This document shows, one piece after another, positions 14,078 to 23,530 of a stretch of 64,000 nt of DNA. Both the position numbers and the translations under genes were made by a program. Source of the DNA: Ignavibacteriota bacterium (GTDB lineage Bacteria > Bacteroidota > Ignavibacteria > Ignavibacteriales > Melioribacteraceae); contig JADJOX010000007.1 in assembly GCA_016713565.1 (NCBI GenBank), positions 1,416,501 to 1,480,500 of the forward strand, given 5' to 3'. The notes under the pieces are model-generated. The model made no database searches, was not told the DNA's origin, and saw only the letters and a list, made by a program, of their open reading frames with translations. Positions within the stretch are counted from its first letter, which is position 1; every line of letters begins with the position of its first letter.

Positions 14078-16696
14078 TTATTCCTTTATGAAAATAATTT
14101 TTCCATCTCCGGAATAACTTACTATAACAGTATCTCCTGAAACAAATTTATTCATTAAAATTTCAGTTGAAAGCGGATTTATTAAATGCCTCTGAATAGT
14201 TCTTTTCAAAGGTCTTGCTCCGTATGTTATATCAGAACCGATTGAAAGCAGAAAATCTTTTACTTCATTTTTAATAACCAAAGTTATATTTTTTTCTTGT
14301 AACAATTTTCCGACTTTCTGCAGCTGAATATCAATAATATTTTTAAGTTCACTTTTAAGCAATGGTTTAAATAGTACAACCTCATCAATTCTATTCAAAA
14401 ACTCGGGTCGTATTGTTTTTCTTAAAAGATCGCTTAGTTTTAGTCTAAGTTCGCCTAAAATTTCATCATAATTATCTTCATTAAATTCATGCAATTTTTC
14501 CTGAAATAAATGAGAACCCAAATTTGATGTCATTATAATTATTGTATTTTTAAAATCAACCGTCCTTCCTTGATTATCAGTTAATCTTCCATCATCCAAA
14601 ACTTGAAGAAGTATATTAAAAACGTCCGGATGAGCTTTTTCTATTTCGTCTAAAAGCACAACAGAATAAGGTCTTCTTCTTACAGCTTCTGTTAATTGTC
14701 CGCCTTCTTCATAACCAACATATCCCGGAGGAGCTCCGACCAAACGGGAAACAGAATGTTTTTCCATATATTCAGACATATCTATTCTAATCATTGCGTG
14801 TTCATCATTGAATAAAAATTCAGCAAGAGCACGCGCAAGCTCTGTTTTACCAACACCGGTTGTTCCTATGAAAATAAATGAACCAATTGGTTTTGACGAA
14901 TCCTGCAAACCTGCACGAGATCTTCTAATCGCATTGGCAACCGCGTAAACGGCGTCATTTTGACCAATAACTCTCAAATGAAGCTCATCTTCCATTCTTA
15001 TTAATTTGCTTCTTTCGCTTTCCAACATTCTGCTTACGGGAATTCTAGTCCATTTTGCAACAACCTCAGCTACATCTTCTGCATCAACTTCTTCTTTCAA
15101 CATTTTACTCGATTTTTGAATTTTGGAAAGTTCTTTAGATTCTGCGTTTAGTTTTTTTTCCAAATCGGCAATTACACCATATCTTAATTCCGCAACCTTT
15201 CCTAAATTACCCTCACGTTCAAATTTATCGGAAAGAACCTTTGCGCTTTCAACCTCACTCTTTAAACCCTGAATAGTTTTAATTTTATCTTTTTCCAAAG
15301 ACCAATGAGATCTTAACAAATTTCTTTCTTCTTGAAGACTGCTTAATTCAGAAGATAATTCTTCTAAACGCTGTGCAGAGTCATTGTCTTTTTCTCTTTT
15401 TAAGGCTTCTCTTTCTATTTCAAGCTGTTTAACCTTTCTTTCCAGCGCGTCTAATTCTTCCGGCATTGAATCTATCTCAATTCTTAATTTTGACGCTGCT
15501 TCATCTATAAGATCAATTGCTTTGTCAGGTAAAAATCTATCGGTTATATATCTGCTTGAAAGCTGAACAGCAGCGACAATAGCGCCATCGGTAATTCTAA
15601 CACCATGATGAACCTCATACCGCTCTTTTAATCCGCGCAATATGGAAATTGTATCTTCTTCAGATGGTTCTGAAATAATTACCGGTTGAAATCTGCGTTC
15701 AAGAGCGGCGTCTTTTTCAATGTGTTTTCTATATTCGTCAAGAGTTGTTGCACCAATAGCATGAAGTTCTCCGCGCGCAAGAGCTGGTTTTAGAATATTA
15801 GCGGCATCCATAGCACCGTCGGTTTTACCTGCTCCAACTAGTTGATGTATTTCATCAATAAATAAAATAATTTCACCATTTGAACTTTGAACTTCTTTTA
15901 TTATAGATTTTAATCTTTCTTCAAACTGTCCGCGGTACTGCGTTCCAGCAACAAGAGCACCCAAATCTAATGCGATAATATTTTTTGTTTTAAGATTTTC
16001 GGGAACATCTCCGGAAACAATTCTGTGTGCCAAGCCTTCTGCAATCGCTGTTTTTCCCACGCCGGGTTCACCAATTAGAACAGGGTTGTTTTTTGTTCTT
16101 CTGGATAAAACCTGAAGTACTCTTCTTATTTCTTCATCTCTGCCGATAACAGGATCAAGTTTACCCGAACGAGCTAAGTCATTTAAATTTCTTCCAAATT
16201 TTTTTAATGACTCGTATGTGTCTTCTGCGTTTTGAGAGGTAACTCTTTGTGTTCCTCTTATATCTTTAAGAGCCGCAAGAATTACATTTTTCGTTATATT
16301 ATTTTTTTTAAGCAATTCTCCCGCTTTTCCGCCGTCTTCACACAATGCCAAAAGCAGGTGCTCGGTTGAAATATATTCATCCTTAAGATTATTTGCCTCA
16401 ACAGCAGAACGATCAAAAAGTTTGGCAGTATTTTGAGACAATTGCTGATTGCCAATTCCCGCACCAGTTACTTTTGGCAGTGATTCTAAAAGCTCTGCTA
16501 TTTTAATTTTCATTTGAGAAACATTCGCACCGGTTTTCTGTATCATTGATTCCGCTACACCGCCATTTTCCTGCAGCATAGAAGCAAGAATATGATCAGG
16601 TTCAACAATTTGATTGTTGTAGTTTTGTGCAATTTCAATGGCGTTCTGCACAACCTCCTGAGCTTTTATGGTTAACTTATTTAAATTAAAAGACAT
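14078..16696 (-). CDS. clpB: ATP-dependent disaggregase ClpB
   Basis: An 872-residue HSP100 chaperone that extracts proteins from aggregates together with DnaK. In order: the Clp N domain (two repeats, residues about 5-145), AAA module 1 with Walker A GEPGVGKT and Walker B LFIDEIHQLVGAG, the coiled-coil middle domain (about 405-525; LDALERKVKQLEIE onward), and AAA module 2 with Walker A GTTGVGKT, the pore loop GYVGYEEGG and sensor RPEFLNRIDE. The middle domain separates it from ClpA/ClpC, and length matches ClpB. It is monocistronic. No CIRCE operator was seen in the 217-bp upstream gap. Confidence 0.97.
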   Translation of the reverse strand: MSFNLNKLTIKAQEVVQNAIEIAQNYNNQIVEPDHILASMLQENGGVAESMIQKTGANVSQMKIKIAELLESLPKVTGAGIGNQQLSQNTAKLFDRSAVEANNLKDEYISTEHLLLALCEDGGKAGELLKKNNITKNVILAALKDIRGTQRVTSQNAEDTYESLKKFGRNLNDLARSGKLDPVIGRDEEIRRVLQVLSRRTKNNPVLIGEPGVGKTAIAEGLAHRIVSGDVPENLKTKNIIALDLGALVAGTQYRGQFEERLKSIIKEVQSSNGEIILFIDEIHQLVGAGKTDGAMDAANILKPALARGELHAIGATTLDEYRKHIEKDAALERRFQPVIISEPSEEDTISILRGLKERYEVHHGVRITDGAIVAAVQLSSRYITDRFLPDKAIDLIDEAASKLRIEIDSMPEELDALERKVKQLEIEREALKREKDNDSAQRLEELSSELSSLQEERNLLRSHWSLEKDKIKTIQGLKSEVESAKVLSDKFEREGNLGKVAELRYGVIADLEKKLNAESKELSKIQKSSKMLKEEVDAEDVAEVVAKWTRIPVSRMLESERSKLIRMEDELHLRVIGQNDAVYAVANAIRRSRAGLQDSSKPIGSFIFIGTTGVGKTELARALAEFLFNDEHAMIRIDMSEYMEKHSVSRLVGAPPGYVGYEEGGQLTEAVRRRPYSVVLLDEIEKAHPDVFNILLQVLDDGRLTDNQGRTVDFKNTIIIMTSNLGSHLFQEKLHEFNEDNYDEILGELRLKLSDLLRKTIRPEFLNRIDEVVLFKPLLKSELKNIIDIQLQKVGKLLQEKNITLVIKNEVKDFLLSIGSDITYGARPLKRTIQRHLINPLSTEILMNKFVSGDTVIVSYSGDGKIIFIKE

Positions 16697-16913
16697 TTAT
16701 TTTCCTCATTATTTCATTTTTTTCATCTAACAAAAAATTTATGCAAAAGTTTCATATCGTTTTGTTAAAGTTTAAAATAAAAAATTTTTACTCAAATAAA
16801 AAGGTTCTGTAAGTCTATTAAAAATAAGAAGTTAGTTAACCTTATAAATTGTTATTGACAAATATTAATATTAAGTTTACAGCTTTATATTTAAAATACT
16901 ATGTTAACATAAA

Positions 16914-18272
16914 TTGTTATTATCAAACGAAGATACAATTGCTGCAATAGCAACACCAATTGGAATAGGCGCAATTTCTGTTATTAGAGTGAGCGGACCA
17001 GATAGTATTGAATCTGTTTCAAAAGCATTTGTAGGGAAAAAAAATCTTAATTCTGTAAAAACGCACACAATCCACTATGGAAAAATAGTTGATCAAAACC
17101 ATACTGTAATTGATGATGTATTGGTTTCGGTTTTTAAAAGCCCACACTCATATACCGGAGAAGATTCAATTGAAATAAGTACACATGGAAGCCCGTTTGT
17201 ATCAAATAAAATTCTTGAAACTTTATTAAAACAAAATATAAGGTTGGCAGAACCGGGAGAATTCACAAAGAGAGCTTTTTTAAATGGTCGAATAGATCTT
17301 TCACAGGCTGAAGCAGTAATTGATATAATAAACAGCAGAACTAACGCTTCGTTAAAAGGAGCGCGCAGCCAGTTTGATGGTTTGTTATCACAAAAAATAG
17401 ATGCTCTAAGACAAAGTTTAATTAATTCATCTTCCTTAATTGAACTTGAGTTGGATTTTGCCGAAGAAGATTTGCAATTTGTGTCACTTGAAAAAGTTAG
17501 GCTCGAAATAAAAAACACCATTTTGGAAATACAAAAACTTGTTGACACATATAAATTCGGTAAAGTTTTAGTCGATGGGGTAAATGCTGTTTTTGTCGGT
17601 AGACCAAATGTTGGGAAATCATCTTTGTTAAATTATTTGGTTAAAGAATCAAGAGCAATTGTAAGCCATATTCCGGGAACGACGAGAGATGTTATTCGTG
17701 AAGAAATTTCTATTGATGGTGTTTTATTTAAAATATTTGATACTGCTGGAATTAGATTTTCTGATGATGAAATTGAAAAGGAGGGTGTTTTAAGAAGCAG
17801 AAAAGCCGTTGAAAATGCCGATATTGTTGTTTTAATTTCCGACGTTTTTTCAGGGTTTCCTTTTGATCTGTATGATGAAATTTTAAAATTAACCAATCCG
17901 GAAAAAGTGATTTTTGTAATTAATAAAATTGATTTAAATAATAATTTCAATTTAGAAGACAATTATGGTATCTCCGCAAAAACAGGGGATGGAATTGAAA
18001 AGTTTTTAGAAGTATTAAAAAAGAAAAGCTTTATTACGGAAACGTTTAGCGAAAAGAACGCCGTTGTTTCAAATTTGCGACATAAAACTGCATTAGAAAA
18101 AACAATAGAGCATTTAGTTAAAACTATTGATTCTATTGATAAAAAGTTAAGCGGAGAGTTTATTTCTGTTGATTTGAGAAATGCAGAAAGTGCGTTGGGC
18201 GAAATTATTGGCAAAGTTACATCCGACGATATTTTAAATAATATTTTTTCAAAATTTTGTATTGGAAAGTAA
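16914..18272 (+). CDS. mnmE: tRNA uridine-5-carboxymethylaminomethyl modification GTPase MnmE
   Basis: A 452-residue GTPase that with MnmG modifies the wobble U34 of certain tRNAs. The N-terminal folate-binding domain starts DTIAAIATPIGIGAISVIRVSG (in part). The G domain has GRPNVGKSS (about residue 226), the IPGTTRD switch, DTAG and NKID. The protein ends in CIGK, the conserved C-terminal motif with the catalytic Cys. The start is TTG 16914, chosen because it places the family N-terminus correctly and no in-frame ATG precedes it. mnmE, two parS-like sites, mnmG and rsmG follow in the order common near bacterial origins. Confidence 0.97.
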   Translation: MLLSNEDTIAAIATPIGIGAISVIRVSGPDSIESVSKAFVGKKNLNSVKTHTIHYGKIVDQNHTVIDDVLVSVFKSPHSYTGEDSIEISTHGSPFVSNKILETLLKQNIRLAEPGEFTKRAFLNGRIDLSQAEAVIDIINSRTNASLKGARSQFDGLLSQKIDALRQSLINSSSLIELELDFAEEDLQFVSLEKVRLEIKNTILEIQKLVDTYKFGKVLVDGVNAVFVGRPNVGKSSLLNYLVKESRAIVSHIPGTTRDVIREEISIDGVLFKIFDTAGIRFSDDEIEKEGVLRSRKAVENADIVVLISDVFSGFPFDLYDEILKLTNPEKVIFVINKIDLNNNFNLEDNYGISAKTGDGIEKFLEVLKKKSFITETFSEKNAVVSNLRHKTALEKTIEHLVKTIDSIDKKLSGEFISVDLRNAESALGEIIGKVTSDDILNNIFSKFCIGK

Positions 18273-18307
18273 TTCAGTATTCTTAATACGGTTTGAATTT
18301 TGAAAAT

Positions 18308-18323
18308 AGTTTCACGTGAAACA
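18308..18323. other. parS-like site 1 (ParB binding palindrome)
   Basis: AGTTTCACGTGAAACA matches the ParB target TGTTTCACGTGAAACA at 15 of 16 positions and contains a perfect 14-bp palindrome GTTTCACGTGAAAC. It lies in the 163-bp gap between mnmE and mnmG. ParB/Spo0J proteins load chromosomes at such sites near oriC; function here is inferred from the match. Confidence 0.85.
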
Positions 18324-18352
18324 TATTTTTGAAATAGGTAAAAAGTTTCTAT

Positions 18353-18368
18353 TGTTTCACGTGGAACA
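18353..18368. other. parS-like site 2 (ParB binding palindrome)
   Basis: TGTTTCACGTGGAACA differs from the consensus parS TGTTTCACGTGAAACA at one position. It is 45 bp (start to start) from the first copy, in the same mnmE-mnmG gap. A pair of near-consensus 16-mers in one gap is far beyond chance in AT-rich DNA and supports a centromere cluster. Confidence 0.85.
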
Positions 18369-18435
18369 AGTTAATAGAATTATTAAAATAAGAGTTATTT
18401 ATTTTATTAAATAATTTTTATTTAGAAAGAAATAT

Positions 18436-20313
18436 ATGAATTCATATGATATAGTTGTTATTGGCGGAGGGCATGCTGGAATTGAAGCTGCTGTCGCACC
18501 GGCAAAAATGGGACTTGCAGTGGCAATGGTTACTATGGAAAAAAACGCCATTGGCAGAATGTCTTGTAATCCAGCAATAGGTGGAAGCGCTAAAGGTCAT
18601 TTGGTGCATGAAGTCGATGTTTTAGGCGGTGCAATGGGATTAATTGCGGATAGATCCGGAATTCAGTTTAGAACCTTGAATAAATCAAAAGGGCCTGCAA
18701 TTTGGGCTGGACGATGTCAATCAGATAGAAAATTATATTCGGAAGCGGCGGTTCAAATAATAGAAACAACACCGAACATTGAAGTAATTGAAGACTCTGT
18801 AATAGAAATTATTGTTGAAGATAAAAAAATTATTGGAGTAAAAACACTCTCTGGAAACGAAATTAAATGTAAAGCGGTCATTGTTTCTTCGGGTACATTT
18901 TTAAATGGAAAAATGCATACAGGATTTCAGTCAACTATTGGAGGACGTTTTGGTGAACGCGCATCCACAGGTTTAACGGAAAATTTGAATTTGCTTGGAT
19001 TTAAGTCAGACCGTTTGAAAACAGGTACACCTCCAAGATTATTGTCAAATTCAATAAATTTTGATGTTTTAGAAGAACAGCCTGGTGATGAAAACCCTGA
19101 ACCGTTTTCATTAAGAACGGAGAAATCAAATTTCCCAAGCCTTCCTCAAGTTAGCTGTCACATTACTTATACGGACGAAAAAGTTCATAAAATTTTAGAA
19201 AAAGGGTTTGATAGATCGCCTTTGTTTACAGGTTTAATAAGCGGTGTTGGACCAAGATATTGTCCTTCAATTGAGGATAAAGTTGTTAGATTCAGCGATA
19301 AACCCCGACATCAGCTTTTTATTGAACCGGAAGGTTTGGATGATCCATTGGTTTACCTAAACGGATTCTCTTCTTCTTTGCCGGAAGAAATTCAATTTGA
19401 AGCTCTTCGTTCAATTAAAGGACTTGAAGAAGTTGTTATGGTTAGACCGGGTTATGCCGTGGAATATGATTATTTTCCACCATATCAAGTAGATTTAACT
19501 TTAGAAACAAAGTTGGTTGAAGGATTGTATTTTGCGGGACAGGTAAACGGGACCTCTGGATATGAAGAAGCAGCGGCGCAAGGAATAATAGCTGGAATAA
19601 ACGCGGCATTGAAAATTCAAAAGAAAGAAGAATTTACTTTAAAAAGAAGTGAGGCTTACACGGGTGTCTTAATTGATGATTTAGTTGGAAAATCCACAAA
19701 TGAACCTTATAGAATGTTTACATCAAGAGCAGAACACCGACTTTTACTAAGACAGGATAATACAGATAGAAGATTACTAAGATTCGGATATAAATTAGGC
19801 TTGGTTGAAAAAGAGTTATTGGAAAAGTTAGAATATAAGGAAGAATTGATTAGAAAAACTATAGATTTGTCTTCGGAAATAAAATTTTCTCCAAAAGAAA
19901 TAAATAAACTTCTGGAGGTTAAGCAATCTACACCCTTGGATAATGCTGAAAGTTTAAGCAAATTAGTTAAACGACCGGAATTAAAATTAAAAGATATACT
20001 TGTAAACGCAGACAATAACAAATATCCAATTATTAACGAATTACTTAATAACGATGAAGCTTTGTTACAAGTTGAAACGGAATTAAAATATGAAGGATAT
20101 ATAATAAGACAACAAGACCTTATTTTGAAAATGGAAAAACTTGAAGATCTTAAAATACCGTTAAATTTTGATTATCTTAAAATGAAAACAATTTCTACAG
20201 AAGGAAAAGAAAAACTAAATAAAATTAGACCGCGATCAATTGGGCAGGCTTCCAGAATTTCGGGAGTCTCGCCTTCAGATATTTCGGTTTTATTAGTATA
20301 TTTAAAAAGTTAA
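18436..20313 (+). CDS. mnmG: tRNA uridine-5-carboxymethylaminomethyl modification enzyme MnmG (GidA)
   Basis: A 625-residue FAD enzyme, partner of MnmE in wobble uridine modification. It shows the FAD motif VIGGGHAGIEAA (about residues 8-19), SCNPAIGGSAKGHL (about 44-57), the conserved RLKTGTPPR, PRYCPSIEDKVVRF and the C-terminal helical domain with RPRSIGQASRISGVSPSDIS. Length is standard. An AAAGAAA ribosome site precedes ATG 18436. It is followed after 15 bp by rsmG, so the two are cotranscribed. Confidence 0.97.
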   Translation: MNSYDIVVIGGGHAGIEAAVAPAKMGLAVAMVTMEKNAIGRMSCNPAIGGSAKGHLVHEVDVLGGAMGLIADRSGIQFRTLNKSKGPAIWAGRCQSDRKLYSEAAVQIIETTPNIEVIEDSVIEIIVEDKKIIGVKTLSGNEIKCKAVIVSSGTFLNGKMHTGFQSTIGGRFGERASTGLTENLNLLGFKSDRLKTGTPPRLLSNSINFDVLEEQPGDENPEPFSLRTEKSNFPSLPQVSCHITYTDEKVHKILEKGFDRSPLFTGLISGVGPRYCPSIEDKVVRFSDKPRHQLFIEPEGLDDPLVYLNGFSSSLPEEIQFEALRSIKGLEEVVMVRPGYAVEYDYFPPYQVDLTLETKLVEGLYFAGQVNGTSGYEEAAAQGIIAGINAALKIQKKEEFTLKRSEAYTGVLIDDLVGKSTNEPYRMFTSRAEHRLLLRQDNTDRRLLRFGYKLGLVEKELLEKLEYKEELIRKTIDLSSEIKFSPKEINKLLEVKQSTPLDNAESLSKLVKRPELKLKDILVNADNNKYPIINELLNNDEALLQVETELKYEGYIIRQQDLILKMEKLEDLKIPLNFDYLKMKTISTEGKEKLNKIRPRSIGQASRISGVSPSDISVLLVYLKS

Positions 20314-20328
20314 TTTTTAGGTGGTTGC

Positions 20329-21009
20329 TTGAAAACAAGAAAAGATTATATCAAAGAAATTAAAACTCTTCTTTGGGAAAATCAATTGAATGTTAGTGAT
20401 TACCAAGTTGAGCGACTTGCACATTTTGCAGAACTTGTTGTAAAAAAAAATCAGGACCTAAATTTAATTTCCAGAAAAGATGAAGAAAATATAATTGAAA
20501 ATCATATTTTCATTTCTTGGTTTGTAACCGAGTTTCTTCCGGAAAACGTAAGCAGCTTTTTAGATATAGGAACGGGCGGAGGTTTTCCAGGCATTCCTTT
20601 TGCGATAGCCAAGCCGCTTATGAAAGGAGTATTAGTTGATTCTACGGGCAAGAAAATTGAAGCCGTTAAAGAATTCATTAGCAAATTAAAATTAAGCAAC
20701 GTTTTGGTTGAAAACTCTAGAGTTGAAAGCGAAGAATTTATTAAACAGTATAAAAATAATTTTGATTTAATAATTAGCCGTGGAACAGTTCCGCTAATAA
20801 TTTTATTTAGATACGCTATCCCATTAATAAAAGAAAAGGCGTATTTGTTTGCAATTAAAGGCGGAGATATTGAAGAAGAGTTTAATACGGCAATTCTTAA
20901 ATATAAACCTCATGTAAAAAAATCAACAATATTTGAGCTGGCGTATAAACCGTCTAACTTAAGAAACGTTAAAGATAAAAAACTTGTTCTTTTGGAAATT
21001 GTAAAATGA
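20329..21009 (+). CDS. rsmG: 16S rRNA (guanine527-N7)-methyltransferase RsmG (GidB)
   Basis: A 226-residue SAM-dependent methyltransferase acting on G527 of 16S rRNA. The SAM loop reads FLDIGTGGGFPGIPFAIAKP (about residues 78-97) and the family motif NLISRKDEENIIENHI precedes it. LIISRGTVPL stands where the catalytic-face strand is expected. The start is TTG 20329 after a clear TTTAGGTGG ribosome site. Its stop overlaps the murQ start by 4 bp (ATGA), so translation is coupled. Confidence 0.94.
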   Translation: MKTRKDYIKEIKTLLWENQLNVSDYQVERLAHFAELVVKKNQDLNLISRKDEENIIENHIFISWFVTEFLPENVSSFLDIGTGGGFPGIPFAIAKPLMKGVLVDSTGKKIEAVKEFISKLKLSNVLVENSRVESEEFIKQYKNNFDLIISRGTVPLIILFRYAIPLIKEKAYLFAIKGGDIEEEFNTAILKYKPHVKKSTIFELAYKPSNLRNVKDKKLVLLEIVK

Positions 21010-21959
21010 GTTTGGAAAAATCAAACCTTTTTAACGAAATAAGCAATTTAGCAACAGAACAACGAAACCCAAAATCTACCAATATTGATTTTTTATCTTC
21101 AAAAGAAATTTTAAAGATCATAAACGAAGAGGATAAATTAGTGCCTCTTGCTGTGGAAAAAGAACTCCCTTATATTGAAATAGCGGTTGAAAAAATTGTT
21201 GAGGCTTTGAGAAACGGCGGAAGACTACTTTATTACGGCGCCGGGACAAGTGGAAGATTGGGAGTTGTAGATGCTTCTGAATGTCCTCCGACATTCGGCA
21301 CTGATCCGGAAAAAATTAAAGGATTTATTGCCGGAGGAAAAGAAGCAATGTTCACAGCTCAAGAAGGAGCGGAAGATCATGAGGAAAACGGAGCAAAAGA
21401 TATTCTTGAGGCAAGTGTTACGGAAAAAGATATTGTCTGCGGAATAGCGGCAAGCAGAAGAACTCCATACGTAATTGGAGCAGTAAAAAAAGCAAAAGAA
21501 CTGGGGGCAGTAACAATTTTTATTACTTGTACTCCGAGAGAAACTTTTAATATTAAAGAAGTTGATATTTCAATTTGCCCCTATGTAGGTCCGGAAGTTG
21601 TAATGGGTTCAACTCGAATGAAAAGCGGAACAGCACAAAAATTAGTGTTGAATATGCTTACAACAACATCAATGATTAGATTAGGGAAAACCTATGAAAA
21701 TATGATGATCGATCTGCAAATGACAAATAAAAAATTGGTTGAAAGAGCAAAAAGAATTGTGATGATGATAACCGGATTAAATTATGATGAATCTACTAAG
21801 TATTTGGAAAAATCCCATTATCATGTTAAATCGGCTTTGGTAATGATTTTGGCTGATGTTGATTTCAAAGAAGCGCAGGAAAGATTAATTTCTTCAAATG
21901 GAATCGTTCGAAAAGCCATAAACCTTGATAAAACAAACTCAATTGATTTTAATTTATAA
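21006..21959 (+). CDS. murQ: N-acetylmuramic acid 6-phosphate etherase MurQ
   Basis: A 317-residue SIS-domain enzyme that removes the lactyl ether from MurNAc-6-P, giving GlcNAc-6-P in peptidoglycan recycling. Family motifs are TEQRNPKSTNIDFLSS near the start, LLYYGAGTSGRLGVVDASECPPTFG (in part: GAGTSGRLGVVDASECPPTFG is the sugar-phosphate site) and EVVMGSTRMKSGTAQK. Length is normal. It overlaps rsmG by 4 bp. That links a recycling enzyme to the mnmEG-rsmG block where many bacteria have parA. No MurNAc transporter or kinase is nearby. Confidence 0.95.
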   Translation: MSLEKSNLFNEISNLATEQRNPKSTNIDFLSSKEILKIINEEDKLVPLAVEKELPYIEIAVEKIVEALRNGGRLLYYGAGTSGRLGVVDASECPPTFGTDPEKIKGFIAGGKEAMFTAQEGAEDHEENGAKDILEASVTEKDIVCGIAASRRTPYVIGAVKKAKELGAVTIFITCTPRETFNIKEVDISICPYVGPEVVMGSTRMKSGTAQKLVLNMLTTTSMIRLGKTYENMMIDLQMTNKKLVERAKRIVMMITGLNYDESTKYLEKSHYHVKSALVMILADVDFKEAQERLISSNGIVRKAINLDKTNSIDFNL

Positions 21960-21964
21960 TATTT

Positions 21965-23380
21965 TTATTTAAGCAAAACCATGCTTTTGGTTATTGAAAA
22001 CCCCTCAGAAAATAAATTATAAAAATAAACTCCACTTGAGTATTTTCCTGCGTCAAAAACAGTTTCATAATTTCCCGAGGTTAAAGCTTGATTTACCAAT
22101 GTCGCAACTTCCTTTCCTAATGTATCATAGACTTTTAATTGAACATTATGAAAAGTTTCATATGGCGAAGTACTTTTAGGAATTTCATATTTAATTTTTG
22201 TAAGCGGATTAAAAGGATTTGGATAATTTTGAAAAAGAACAAAATTTTCCGGTGATATATTAGAATTGTTTAATCCAATCTTAACGGGATTTTCATCCTC
22301 CCAGTTCATTTTCATTTTAATAAATTTTGATAAACTGTCAGCCATTTTTTTATGATGCCGAACGCGCGGATGCTTCTGCCAGCTCTCGTCAAAAGGGAAA
22401 AAATATGTTTCAAGATTTAAATCATTTTTCAAACGAAGATTATTAACAGCTTGTATAATATATCCGGGCCAAGGCGATCCTGCTTTTGTCGCATCCATAT
22501 TTCCAAGAGCACAGATAATTAATGACTTTGGATGAACGGCTCTAATTTGTTTAACAAAATTTTCGTAAGCTTCCACAATTTGAGTAGAATCAGGAACGGG
22601 ATTTAAATTTTTAATAAGCCAGCTGTCGTTTTGAAATAAATTTATTACAACCACGTCAGGAACAAATTTTTCAAAATCCCAATTACTACTTTCATCATCA
22701 GGATTTAAGCGATAATAGTAATTCGGCATTATCAAATCAAACCAGCTTATCAAAATTCCAATTCCGCTTTTTGCCGTGCACATATATTCGGCATTTAATA
22801 ATCTTGATGTAATTGCGCCGTATGCCAAAAAGTTATTTTCATCTTTCATTTTATCGTCGTTTGCATTATCAGCTGCTTCGTTTCCCATTCCGCAAGTTAT
22901 TGAGTTTCCGTAAAAAACAATTTTCCTTTTCGGTCTTTCATCGGGAGGAAGAATAGTTTTATTGTCAAGCAGTTGAATTCCTAAAAATTTTGTCGGACCC
23001 GTTGATGCTTCGGTTCTTCGGAAAATCAGCAAACTGTGAAGCGTATCCTTTAATGTAGCAGAAACCAAATAACTTTTTTGTCCGGCTTCGCAATCAATAA
23101 TAATTGGGTCATCATAATTTTCATCAATGAAAACATTATAAAAAGATTCTCCGGTTTTATCATCTAAAACTAGCATTAAATATTTACCTTCGAACTTTGT
23201 TTTTATAGATGTGCCAGGCCAGAATAAAATAGGTTTTAATGAATCAGAAAAATCTATTCTTCCGGTAAATTGAAAGCTTGGATTATCGGGTTTAATAGTA
23301 TTTAAAGAAACGGAATCGCAACGATAAAATATCAACAGAATAAATATCGTTATGACAAAATCAAATTTTTTTGAATTCAT
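21965..23380 (-). CDS. Secreted SGNH esterase (CE2-like) with T9SS sorting domain
   Basis: A 471-residue exported hydrolase. An N-terminal hydrophobic signal is followed by a beta-sandwich like the N-domain of CE2 acetyl-xylan esterases (about residues 35-150). The SGNH core has the nucleophile in FYGNSITCGMGNEA, the Asn block INLFQNDSW and the His block PRVRHHKKMADSL. A C-terminal sorting domain (about 385-471; NYPNPFNPLTKIKYEIP ... GVYFYNL ... KSMVLLK) marks it as type IX secretion cargo. It probably deacetylates plant polysaccharide at the cell surface. It converges with murQ, 5 bp apart. Confidence 0.88.
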   Translation of the reverse strand: MNSKKFDFVITIFILLIFYRCDSVSLNTIKPDNPSFQFTGRIDFSDSLKPILFWPGTSIKTKFEGKYLMLVLDDKTGESFYNVFIDENYDDPIIIDCEAGQKSYLVSATLKDTLHSLLIFRRTEASTGPTKFLGIQLLDNKTILPPDERPKRKIVFYGNSITCGMGNEAADNANDDKMKDENNFLAYGAITSRLLNAEYMCTAKSGIGILISWFDLIMPNYYYRLNPDDESSNWDFEKFVPDVVVINLFQNDSWLIKNLNPVPDSTQIVEAYENFVKQIRAVHPKSLIICALGNMDATKAGSPWPGYIIQAVNNLRLKNDLNLETYFFPFDESWQKHPRVRHHKKMADSLSKFIKMKMNWEDENPVKIGLNNSNISPENFVLFQNYPNPFNPLTKIKYEIPKSTSPYETFHNVQLKVYDTLGKEVATLVNQALTSGNYETVFDAGKYSSGVYFYNLFSEGFSITKSMVLLK

Positions 23381-23530
23381 ATTACACCTAATAATTTTAA
23401 AATATTATTTACGAACAATTTTTATAATTATTTATTAATTTGCATCAAAGCTGTTCATTTCTATAACATAATTTATTTTAAATATGATTTTAAAATTAAA
23501 TAATCATTTTAAAACAATTGGAAATTTTAT

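Noticed and set aside
16697..16913. CIRCE/HrcA-type heat-shock operator upstream of clpB
   Set aside because: No TTAGCACTC-N9-GAGTGCTAA-like repeat is present in the gap.
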